Shown here in pieces: positions 24,777 through 31,156 of a DNA stretch of 51,565 nt. A program made the position numbers and the translations under genes. Under the pieces are notes generated by a model. It was not told where the DNA came from and did not search any database. It was given only the letters and a program-made list of their open reading frames with translations. Origin of the DNA: an uncultured Lachnospiraceae bacterium (GTDB taxonomy: Bacteria; Bacillota; Clostridia; Lachnospirales; Lachnospiraceae); NCBI GenBank assembly GCA_910586705.1, contig CAJUJK010000029.1, forward strand, positions 1 through 51,565, given 5' to 3'. The stretch's first letter is position 1; each line of letters opens with the position of its first letter.

Positions 24777-24821
24777 AATTAGAATTATTCTAATTATAGT
24801 ATAGTCCGATGCTTTTGTCGA
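24777..24821 (-). promoter_or_regulatory. Promoter with PerR/Fur-like box
   Basis: On the minus strand TCGACA (24821-24816) and TATAAT (24798-24793) are 17 bases apart. Overlapping the -10 end and the start point is the palindrome AATTAGAAT-T-ATTCTAATT (24795-24777), perfect over 19 bases. Its core TTAGAATTATTCTAA closely resembles the PerR box (TTATAATNATTATAA). Confidence 0.8.
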
Positions 24822-24828
24822 GGGAGTA

Positions 24829-25515
24829 TTATCTTGTCGGCATCTTGAAGTCTGCGAGCGCGCGGTTCAAATAATCGTTGAAAGGCTTCATCGCCTCAAA
24901 AATCTCTACCATCTTTGGCAGGAATGTCTCGATATCCAGCAGATCCTGATCTTTAACCGGGTATTCGAGATACCAGCTCTTACATTTCAGGTATTCAGCC
25001 TGCGGGTGCTCTTTGTCATAGCCGGACGGCACATTTTTGAGAGCCGTTCCCTGCACCGTGAAATATTTCGTGAAGGTGTCCGCATGGATGATCCGATCCC
25101 ATTCGTCTGGATGCTGTACGATATAATCCCGTACCATGGCGGTGGCGTCCTTGAACATATCGGCAAAAAGCCCGCCGCCCAAAAAGGATTCATTGCCGGG
25201 CTTTATCATCAGATAATAGCCAACCGGGACAGGCAGCTTTCCCATGGCGCCGATATGGGCGCGGAAGGCGGGATTGTAGGGTGATTTGTCGTGGCTGAAA
25301 CGGGTGTCCCGCACCAGCTTAAAGGTAAGGTCTTTCGGCACATTCTGAATGATACTGCCGTCTGTTTTTCCGATTGCCAGAATCAGTTCCTGCACCAGCG
25401 CTTCAAACTGTGTGTTTGCCTCCTTGTACTCTGTCTTGTGCTGGTGATACCATTCTCTGTTGTTGTTTTCCTTTAATTCGGATAAGTATTTGAAGATCAG
25501 TTCCGTGTTCATCAT
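24829..25515 (-). CDS. DUF2461 family protein
   Basis: A 228-residue soluble protein of DUF2461 (TIGR02453). Marks are LKENNNREWYHQHKTEYKEA near the N-terminus, KLVRDTRFSHDKSPYNPAFRAHIG in the middle, and GGGLFADMFKDATAMVRDYI. No enzyme activity is established for the family. It has two adjacent ATG codons with a GGAGTGGGAGG-type site ahead. Its end lies only 8 bases from the -35 box of the rubredoxin-synthase promoter. It is preceded by a copy of the 53-bp repeat. Confidence 0.85.
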   Translation of the reverse strand: MMNTELIFKYLSELKENNNREWYHQHKTEYKEANTQFEALVQELILAIGKTDGSIIQNVPKDLTFKLVRDTRFSHDKSPYNPAFRAHIGAMGKLPVPVGYYLMIKPGNESFLGGGLFADMFKDATAMVRDYIVQHPDEWDRIIHADTFTKYFTVQGTALKNVPSGYDKEHPQAEYLKCKSWYLEYPVKDQDLLDIETFLPKMVEIFEAMKPFNDYLNRALADFKMPTR

Positions 25516-25546
25516 TTCCTCCCACTCCTTCTTTGTGTTTTCATTT

Positions 25547-25599
25547 TAACCTCCATGTCACAGCCTGGCTGCGACTCAAAATCCGCGGATGAGCAAGCT
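25547..25599 (-). repeat. 53-bp interspersed repeat, copy 1
   Basis: Read on the minus strand it matches the plus-strand copy at 35610-35662 with 3 differences in 53 bases. It contains CCGCGG and a near-palindrome GTCGCAGCC/GGCTGTGAC. It lies just past the stop of the sigma-factor gene and ends about 30 bases before the DUF2461 gene. Probable mobile or structural repeat of unknown type. Confidence 0.85.
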
Positions 25600-25608
25600 T
25601 ACGCTATG

Positions 25609-26457
25609 CTACGCATTTTTTACGACAGAAAGAGAAGTCGAGTTCAGAAAATCGTTCATAAACTGTCTGGTCTGCTCCGGGGTCGTATAGAGTCTGGCAA
25701 AGGAAAAATGTTGCGCCAGATCATCAATTTCTTCCATTGCCTCTTTTACGTCAAGTATAATCTGTCCCGTAATCTCTTCGGCGGCGGTGTAGTCCTGATG
25801 GGACGGGTGGATCCTGTGATTTTGAATTGCATAATTGATCCGGTTTGCGCACCGGCATGTCCCGTTTCCGTACTCGCCGCAGTATTCGCTCAGAAAGTCC
25901 GCCATCTTTTTGCGGACGCGTGAGAGACGCTGCCGGTACGCCTCCGGCGAAATCCCTAAAATTTCCCCGGCAATGCGGCTGTCTGTCTGAAACATTGTGC
26001 CGAGCACAAAAACCAGACGGCTGTCCGTGTCGAGACATTGCAGCATCACATTGGTGCAGGACAGTTTCAGCTCCTCCGCAAGCACGGTCTTTTCCACATT
26101 CTGGGTCAGATCCGGCACGTCGTGGATGTTGCCGTTTTTGATATCCTCCCCGTAAAACTCGAAACTGAGCGGGTGCTGTGCAAACATATGTTTTTTGTAG
26201 TTTTTCAGATGGTTCACCGCAATGCGGAACACCCATGTGGAAAAGGCGCTTTCCTTTTTGAAGGAAGAAAGATGGGTGATGACCTTTAACAGGATATCCT
26301 GCGTTGCGTCCTCCGCATCGGCAAAAGTGCCAAGCATACGCAGGGAGAGGTTAAAGACCAGATCCTGCACGCTTAAAATAACGGTTTCCAGAGACTCTCT
26401 GTCTCCGGCGGTGGCTTTGTCCACCAAAGCAAATAATTCTTCTGTATTTTTGTCCAT
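25609..26457 (-). CDS. ECF-type RNA polymerase sigma factor with C-terminal extension
   Basis: A 282-residue sigma-70 family protein. Region 2 is at about residues 28-95 (LVFNLSLRMLGTFADAEDATQDILLKV ... FSTWVFRIAVNHLKNYKK) and region 4 at about 130-185 (FVLGTMFQTDSRIAGEILGISPEAYRQRLSRVRKKM). After region 4 there is a tail of about 95 residues with a CRCANRI cysteine cluster (YCGEYGNGTCRC), as in several ECF groups that lack an encoded anti-sigma factor. AGGAGG lies 9 bases before the ATG. No anti-sigma gene is adjacent. The promoter contains TGTCACA, an ECF-like -35, so self-activation is possible. Confidence 0.88.
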   Translation of the reverse strand: MDKNTEELFALVDKATAGDRESLETVILSVQDLVFNLSLRMLGTFADAEDATQDILLKVITHLSSFKKESAFSTWVFRIAVNHLKNYKKHMFAQHPLSFEFYGEDIKNGNIHDVPDLTQNVEKTVLAEELKLSCTNVMLQCLDTDSRLVFVLGTMFQTDSRIAGEILGISPEAYRQRLSRVRKKMADFLSEYCGEYGNGTCRCANRINYAIQNHRIHPSHQDYTAAEEITGQIILDVKEAMEEIDDLAQHFSFARLYTTPEQTRQFMNDFLNSTSLSVVKNA

Positions 26458-26477
26458 AAAATTTACCTCCTATAACA

Positions 26478-26506
26478 TTAGACAACGCTGCGGAACTTTT
26501 GTGACA
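26478..26506 (-). promoter_or_regulatory. Possible ECF-type promoter of the sigma gene
   Basis: On the minus strand TGTCACA (26506-26500) is followed after 16 bases by GTCTAA (26483-26478), about 20 bases before the start codon. This resembles ECF promoters of the TGTCACA-N16-CGTC kind and no SigA boxes are evident here. Confidence 0.5.
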
Positions 26507-26719
26507 TCCTATTTTTCTAATCGTACACCAGATGGCGGATTTTGTATACAAACTGCCGGTTGATTGGGAGAGGTTGTTGTTGTCTTTTCCATCCATGACA
26601 AAAATACGTCTGTTAATGACGGAAGAACTTTAGAAATATGACCTGCATACCGAAATAAAATATAACAGAGACAAAGCAGAAACGCGGACATATTTCAGAC
26701 AGAAAGGCGGTTATCATAT

Positions 26720-27331
26720 ATGAATATTTCATGGGAGCAGACCAGCAGTATTTTGCGCAGAATGAACACAGCTGGCATGTTAAAGAGCACGCAGGACAGG
26801 CTGGAACGGCAGGAAGAGACGCAGAAGCAGGTGGATTTTTTTGAAAAGCAGAAGGAGAATCTGAAAAACGTCTCCTGCGGAAGTGTGGAGGAGATCGCCG
26901 AGAAGCTGAAGATGTTCCAGTCCTATGAGGATCAGATTTCATCGATAAAGGCAGCTTACAATCAGGAGCAGATGTTCCACATTCTGGACGAGTCCACGGA
27001 GCAGGGTGAGAAGATTGCGGAGGCGGTCGAGGACACGAAACCCAAGACCCCGGAGGAGCGTCTGGAAGAGATGGTCGAGGAAGCGCTTGGCATCGAGGAC
27101 GGCGGCGAACTCGAGGAGGCTATGGAAGAGCTCGAGGAAGTGGTCGAGGAGCTGACCGAGGAACTGGTGGAAGAGACCACAGAAGAGCTTACGGAAGCGA
27201 TGCCCGAAAACGCGGAGCTCTCCGCGGAAGAGGTGGCAAAGGCGGCTGCCGCTACAGAGGCGGCGGAAAAGGAAGCCGCGAATGCGAAGGGGATACCCGA
27301 GGGGTATATGCCGTTTGATGTGAGACTGTAG
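26720..27331 (+). CDS. Acidic coiled-coil protein of unknown function
   Basis: A 203-residue protein with no signal peptide or membrane segment. Residues about 20-85 are charged and helical; residues about 105-190 are a very acidic, Glu/Ala/Val-rich heptad-like stretch (ELEEAMEELEEVVEELTEEL and ELTEAMPENAELSAEEVAKA). The end is GIPEGYMPFDVRL. AGAAAGGCGG precedes the ATG. A strong terminator follows 8 bases after the stop, so it is a single-gene unit. I recognise it only as the kind of conserved hypothetical protein common in Lachnospiraceae. Confidence 0.7.
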   Translation: MNISWEQTSSILRRMNTAGMLKSTQDRLERQEETQKQVDFFEKQKENLKNVSCGSVEEIAEKLKMFQSYEDQISSIKAAYNQEQMFHILDESTEQGEKIAEAVEDTKPKTPEERLEEMVEEALGIEDGGELEEAMEELEEVVEELTEELVEETTEELTEAMPENAELSAEEVAKAAAATEAAEKEAANAKGIPEGYMPFDVRL

Positions 27332-27338
27332 ACAAATG

Positions 27339-27373
27339 AGGGAATGGCTGACGTTTCGACGAAGACATTCCCT
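27339..27373 (+). terminator. Terminator after the coiled-coil gene
   Basis: AGGGAATG (27339-27346) and CATTCCCT (27366-27373) form an 8-bp stem with an inner CGT/ACG pairing, followed by TTCTTATTTTCTTG. Confidence 0.85.
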
Positions 27374-27413
27374 TTCTTATTTTCTTGTTTTGTGACGGAA
27401 CAGGGGGGAAGAT

Positions 27414-28121
27414 ATGGGAAGATGGATGGCTGCGCTGATTCCAAGGCATGTGAGTAACCGTGTGTTGCTTATAGTTTATCGGCTTCTTACCGTTTTTAGC
27501 GTGCCGCGGTTTGTGAGGAAAAACCACTTGCGGGAAAACCGCATCCGGCTGGAACAGACAAACTGGGATTTCTGGCGGCTGCCGGCTGCCTATATCGAGA
27601 ACCAGAGTGAGTGGAAGAAAATTCGCTTCGGCGTGGGACGGCATCTGTGTATGAGTTATGCCGGCTGTGAGATTATTGCGACTTACAATGCGAGGAAGGC
27701 GCTGGGCGATTCGATGTCGGAAAAGCACATGGCAGAGCTGATCAAGGAATACGAGGGCCGGGGCACGGCGCTCTGGGGCATGTTCGGCGTAGCGCCCACG
27801 GCGATCGCGGCTTATTTTAAGAAAAACGGCTTTGCGGTGGAGACGGCGGACGGGGCGGACACAAAGACTGTGAAGGAGATTGCCCGCAGAAACAAGGTGA
27901 TGATTGCCACAGCCTACAATGACAAGAACGACATTATGGCACAGATCCATACTGTCTGCATCACCAAAAACCGGGAAGGAAAATTTGTGCTCCACAACGC
28001 ATATCACAGGAACGATAAGGGACGGTTTTGTGAGAGCCGTCCCTATGATACGCTGCAGGAAGCGGTGCGGCACCTGTCCAGACGGGAGCCGAAGCTGATT
28101 TATCTGATCGGGATCATGTGA
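27414..28121 (+). CDS. Papain-like (C39-like) cysteine-peptidase-fold protein, tentative
   Basis: A 235-residue protein. Residues about 80-105 read HLCMSYAGCEIIATYNARKALG, and IHTVCITKNREGKFVLHNAYHR near residue 180 supplies a His and an Asn, the order of a papain-like Cys-His-Asn triad. The N-terminal 40 residues are basic and hydrophobic (SNRVLLIVYRLLTVFSVPRF) and could be a membrane anchor. The binding site GGGGGGAAG lies before the ATG. No partner gene is obvious. The peptidase assignment rests on motif order alone. Confidence 0.6.
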   Translation: MGRWMAALIPRHVSNRVLLIVYRLLTVFSVPRFVRKNHLRENRIRLEQTNWDFWRLPAAYIENQSEWKKIRFGVGRHLCMSYAGCEIIATYNARKALGDSMSEKHMAELIKEYEGRGTALWGMFGVAPTAIAAYFKKNGFAVETADGADTKTVKEIARRNKVMIATAYNDKNDIMAQIHTVCITKNREGKFVLHNAYHRNDKGRFCESRPYDTLQEAVRHLSRREPKLIYLIGIM

Positions 28122-28153
28122 GAAGCTTTGCAGGCATTTAAAACCCGGCGCTT

Positions 28154-29701
28154 TTACAGTTCCACAACCTTCGTCGCCACCGTCTCCCGAAACCGCACGT
28201 CATGCTCCACAAAGAGGAGCGTGGGCTCATATGTCAGGAGCAGCTTTTCAATCTGCATCCGGGAGAACACGTCGATATAGTTAAGCGGTTCATCCCAGAT
28301 GTAGAGGTGCGCGGGGGTCAGCAGACTTGCCGCCAAAAGTACCTTTTTCTTTTGTCCCTCCGAGTAGTCTTCCATGTTTTTCGCAAACTGCACCCGCTCA
28401 AAGTCAAGCTGTCTTAAGATGGCGCAGAACAGGCTCTGATCCAGATTCCGCTTTTTGCAAAAGGCTGGCAGGCTGCCGGTTAGGAATGAGGTGTCCTGAT
28501 TCACGTAGGAGACCGTCAGCCCCGAAACGGTTTCACAGACACCTTTTTCCAACACGGGCATAGGGGAAGTAGGATATGCGGCGTCGGTCGTTTTAGAGGC
28601 GGCTTTTTGCAGGATCATCTTAATCAGGGATGACTTTCCGCAGCCGTTTTCCCCGTGCAGGGCAACTCTGTCCCCTCTGTGGATCTCAAAGGTCACATCG
28701 GTAAAAACGGGATGCTGTGCGTTCACATATTGCAGATGGTAATCCCGGACAGTCACAAGCCTTTCTTTGTGGTGGGAGAGGGGCGTCAGCCTTAAATCCA
28801 CCGTCTTTTCCAGATCCTGCAAGAGTCCTTCCTTCTCCTCGATCTCCCGCTCAATTCTTTTGGACATCTGGGTGACCCGGCTCTGCATTTTCTTCGTTTT
28901 TGCGCCGATATAAGCTCTCGTACCCATTCCGCGGTCGTGCTCTTTCACCGGGTCAAAGCCGATCTTGGTGGCTTCGTTTTTGTCCGCCCATTCCGCGGTG
29001 CGTCTGGCGGCATTCTTCAGTTTCCCGATTTCCTTCAGATGTTTCTCGTTCTCCGCGATGACAAACTGGTCCTTCCGCTGTTTGTTTTCCCACCAGATAC
29101 TGAAATTGCCGCTCTGTACCTCGATGGTCTGCCTGTTTAACACAAGGACATGGTCGATGCAGGCGTCCAGCAGGTCCCTGTCGTGGGATACCAGAATGAA
29201 GCCTTTTTTGGAAGCCAGATAATTTTTTACGATCTCTCTGGCGCCTTGATCCAGATGGTTTGTGGGCTCGTCGATCAGCAGGAAATCATTTTCGCCCGAG
29301 AACAAAACGGCGAGCAGAATCTTTGTCTGTTCCCCGAAACTCAATGTCACAAAAGGGCGGTAAAGGATCTCCGCATCCTCGCCTAACTGCGCCAGCTCGC
29401 AGATCACCCGCCACTCTTCACATCCCGTTTTCAGTTCCTCCAGAAAGGCGGAGGCGGGAAGCGGTTTCTGCGCTTCCGTGACAACGTAAGGAAAGTAATC
29501 GAAGGCGGCGGAGGCGCTGATGGAGCCCTCGTAAGAGTAGCCTCCCGTCAGCAGACGCAGGAAGGTTGTTTTGCCCTTTCCGTTTCTGCCGATAAAGCCC
29601 AGTTTCCAGTCGGTGTCAATGGAGAAGGAAACATTTTCAAAGATATCGTCAAAGCTTCCCTCGTAGGCAAACGTAAGATTCGTAACATTTATTTGTGACA
29701 T
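28154..29701 (-). CDS. ABC-F ribosomal protection-type ATPase, Lsa-like
   Basis: A 515-residue protein with two ABC ATPase domains and no membrane part. Domain 1 has GRNGKGKTT, LSFGEQ and LLIDEPTNHLDQ; domain 2 has GENGCGKSS, YSEGQ and YIWDEPLNYIDVF. The charged linker between (about residues 190-300) is the part that reaches the ribosomal peptidyl-transferase centre in resistance ABC-F proteins. DTDWKLGFIGRNGKGKTT and YIWDEPLNYIDVF closely match Lsa proteins, which protect ribosomes from lincosamides, streptogramin A and pleuromutilins. ATG 29701 is used because AAGGGAGAG fits it better than the ATG 6 bases earlier. A long regulatory leader precedes it. Confidence 0.88.
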   Translation of the reverse strand: MSQINVTNLTFAYEGSFDDIFENVSFSIDTDWKLGFIGRNGKGKTTFLRLLTGGYSYEGSISASAAFDYFPYVVTEAQKPLPASAFLEELKTGCEEWRVICELAQLGEDAEILYRPFVTLSFGEQTKILLAVLFSGENDFLLIDEPTNHLDQGAREIVKNYLASKKGFILVSHDRDLLDACIDHVLVLNRQTIEVQSGNFSIWWENKQRKDQFVIAENEKHLKEIGKLKNAARRTAEWADKNEATKIGFDPVKEHDRGMGTRAYIGAKTKKMQSRVTQMSKRIEREIEEKEGLLQDLEKTVDLRLTPLSHHKERLVTVRDYHLQYVNAQHPVFTDVTFEIHRGDRVALHGENGCGKSSLIKMILQKAASKTTDAAYPTSPMPVLEKGVCETVSGLTVSYVNQDTSFLTGSLPAFCKKRNLDQSLFCAILRQLDFERVQFAKNMEDYSEGQKKKVLLAASLLTPAHLYIWDEPLNYIDVFSRMQIEKLLLTYEPTLLFVEHDVRFRETVATKVVEL

Positions 29702-29724
29702 ACACATCTCTCCCTTCTAAAACT

Positions 29725-29768
29725 GCCGCTGGTATAACAAAGATTAAATTCATGTACCAGACAGCGGC
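29725..29768 (-). terminator. Conditional terminator in front of the ABC-F gene
   Basis: On the minus strand GCCGC and TGGTA (29768-29755, with a 4-base bulge) pair with TACCA and GCGGC (29734-29725), followed by AGTTTTAG. It ends only 10 bases before the ABC-F ribosome binding site. An upstream CCCAGCGGCAG (29849-29839) could pair with its left arm instead. Confidence 0.65.
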
Positions 29769-29922
29769 GATTCAGAGAATGCAGGACATTCCCTGTCAAA
29801 GACTTCAGCTACGGCATTTTTGCATGACGGGACAGCTTCTGCCGCTGGGAAAGCGATGTCATATGCTCAGTCACCTCACAGGGAAATGTGATGCGGAAAA
29901 CACATCACAAAAGAACGCACAC

Positions 29923-30052
29923 AAAAAGAGAGGCGGCGAGAATATAATCCACTTTTGGCGACATGAAAACGGTATGGGAACGGATTCCCATACGGTAAAA
30001 CCTTCATGCAATCAAAAGTAGATTACTTCTTCATCCTTTCACCTCTCTCTTC
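29923..30052 (-). promoter_or_regulatory. Nested hairpin enclosing the leader open frame
   Basis: Arms on the minus strand: GAAGAGAGAGGTG (30052-30040) with CGCCTCTCTTTTT (29935-29923); AATCTACTTTTG (30024-30013) with CAAAAGTGGATT (29957-29946); CATGAA with TTCATG; and GTATGGGAA with TTCCCATAC (29993-29972). All pair with only G-T wobbles. The outer arm contains the leader's binding site, so a ribosome there would open it. Confidence 0.7.
30023..30034 (-). CDS. Three-codon leader open frame (Met-Lys-Lys)
   Basis: ATG-AAG-AAG-TAA with AGGTG 5 bases ahead, about 25 bases after the predicted transcription start. Its stop codon overlaps the left arm of a long stem. Very short leader frames of this sort are known from antibiotic-inducible ABC-F genes in Listeria and relatives; the peptide itself probably has no function, but ribosome stalling on it would change RNA folding. 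Confidence 0.6.
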   Translation of the reverse strand: MKK

Positions 30053-30064
30053 AAAGATAAAATC

Positions 30065-30093
30065 ATTCTAGCATGGTATAAGCTTGTTGTCAA
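30065..30093 (-). promoter_or_regulatory. SigA promoter of the ABC-F transcript
   Basis: On the minus strand TTGACA (30093-30088) and TAGAAT (30070-30065) are 17 bases apart. This places the start near 30058 and gives a leader of about 350 bases. Confidence 0.85.
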
Positions 30094-30142
30094 ACAGGAA
30101 ATTGCGATAGCATTGTGTATGCGCTTATGGTAGGATAGGGAT

Positions 30143-30694
30143 ATGGAACAAGCTTGTGAACAGGGGATTTCAAAAATGCAGCCAATAAAGAAATTAATTG
30201 TAATACTGGGTCCGAATGGGGTGGGAAAGAGTACGACTGCCAGAGCGTTTCTGGACCAAAATACAAGGTGCGCTTTTGTAGATGCGGATTGGTGTAGGAC
30301 AATGAATCCGTTTTTACTGACTCCGGCAACCCAGAGGGCTGTTACGGAAAATATTTACTGTCTATTCAAAAATTATCTGCTCTGCGAGGATATTGACAAG
30401 ATTGTATTTCCCTACGCATTTCACGGGGAACGGAAAGAGATTTTCGCCACGGCAGTCAATAAATTAAGGGAAGATGGAATCGCGTTTCAGATAGTTACCA
30501 TCGTTTTAAAATGCGATTTGCAGGAAAACAGGAGACGCTGTGAGCAGGATGGGAGAGATGCAAAGCGCACGGAAAGAGGGATAAAGAATACATTTCATTT
30601 TTACGACGATTACGACTGTCCGTGCATGATAACGACGGAATTAAGTCCGGAGGAAGTGGCGGAGAGGATTGCGGAGATTGTAGACGGTAAATAA
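30143..30694 (+). CDS. Zeta-toxin-like P-loop kinase
   Basis: A 183-residue protein. The Walker A motif is ILGPNGVGKSTTA near residues 21-33, followed by CAFVDADWCRTMNPF and a second conserved part EDIDKIVFPYAFHGERKEIF; the arginine-rich RRRCEQDGRDAKRTERG is a likely lid. It is a small AAA/P-loop kinase of the zeta-toxin or nucleotide-kinase type. ATG 30143 has AGGA 7 bases ahead; ATG 30176 with AGGGGA upstream is an equally good alternative. No antitoxin gene is beside it, so a toxin role is not supported. Confidence 0.75.
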   Translation: MEQACEQGISKMQPIKKLIVILGPNGVGKSTTARAFLDQNTRCAFVDADWCRTMNPFLLTPATQRAVTENIYCLFKNYLLCEDIDKIVFPYAFHGERKEIFATAVNKLREDGIAFQIVTIVLKCDLQENRRRCEQDGRDAKRTERGIKNTFHFYDDYDCPCMITTELSPEEVAERIAEIVDGK

Positions 30695-30725
30695 GCGTGA
30701 AATAATCCGGCAATAGATTTCCCGC

Positions 30726-30754
30726 TTGCGCATAGCAGAACAGGAGATTATAAT
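30726..30754 (+). promoter_or_regulatory. Promoter of the cupin-MATE operon
   Basis: TTGCGC (30726-30731) and TATAAT (30749-30754) are 17 bases apart, 46 bases before the cupin start codon. Confidence 0.65.
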
Positions 30755-30799
30755 TTAGTTACAATAACGTAATCACGATATCTCAAAACGGAGGCACCT

Positions 30800-31129
30800 A
30801 TGATATTAAACTTTGACACAATCGAGGAACAAATAATCCCGAATTTCAAGGGCGGGGAGAAGGAATTTCGGACGCATATGTACACGGACGAGGCGTGCAA
30901 AATCATGCGGGCATCTTTAGAGCCGGGCGCGGCGATCGGCGTACATACCCATGAGGCGGACTGCGAGATGATCTTTATGTTGAAGGGGACGGGCGTTGTG
31001 CTCTATGACGGCGGCACGGAGACGCTGCCAGCGGGGAGCTGCCATTACTGCCCAAAGGGACACAGCCACAGCCTGCGCAATGAGAGCGGCGAAGTGATTG
31101 AGTTTTACGCCGTTGTGCCGAAAGCGTGA
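30800..31129 (+). CDS. Small cupin-domain protein
   Basis: A 109-residue single cupin barrel. Motif 1 is GVHTHEADCEMIFMLKGTG (His, His, Glu metal ligands) and motif 2 is LPAGSCHYCPKGHSHSLRN (His). Such proteins bind a metal ion and act as isomerases, oxygenases or ligand sensors; nothing in the sequence chooses between these. CGGAGG lies 6 bases ahead of the ATG. It is 27 bases upstream of a MATE transporter gene and probably shares its transcript. Confidence 0.88.
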   Translation: MILNFDTIEEQIIPNFKGGEKEFRTHMYTDEACKIMRASLEPGAAIGVHTHEADCEMIFMLKGTGVVLYDGGTETLPAGSCHYCPKGHSHSLRNESGEVIEFYAVVPKA

Positions 31130-31156
31130 GAAACGCGGTGGAATGGGGATCATGAC

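Larger units (their letters stand above)
29708..30060 (-). promoter_or_regulatory. Long attenuator-like 5' leader of the ABC-F gene
   Basis: About 350 untranslated bases separate the promoter from the ABC-F start. The leader holds a three-codon open frame (30034-30023), nested hairpins around 29923-30052, a candidate antiterminator strand (29849-29839) and a terminator-like hairpin just before the ABC-F binding site (29768-29725). CAGCGGCAG occurs both in the terminator right arm and further upstream, so two exclusive foldings are possible. This is the architecture of ribosome-mediated attenuation known for antibiotic-inducible ABC-F genes. Confidence 0.75.

Noticed and set aside
27252..28073. 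273-codon minus-strand frame across the coiled-coil and papain-like genes
   Set aside because: Composition is unlike a real protein and it crosses a strong terminator; the plus-strand genes have good start signals.
30143..30694. Toxin-antitoxin system based on the zeta-toxin-like kinase
   Set aside because: There is no small antitoxin gene on either side; the kinase stands alone.
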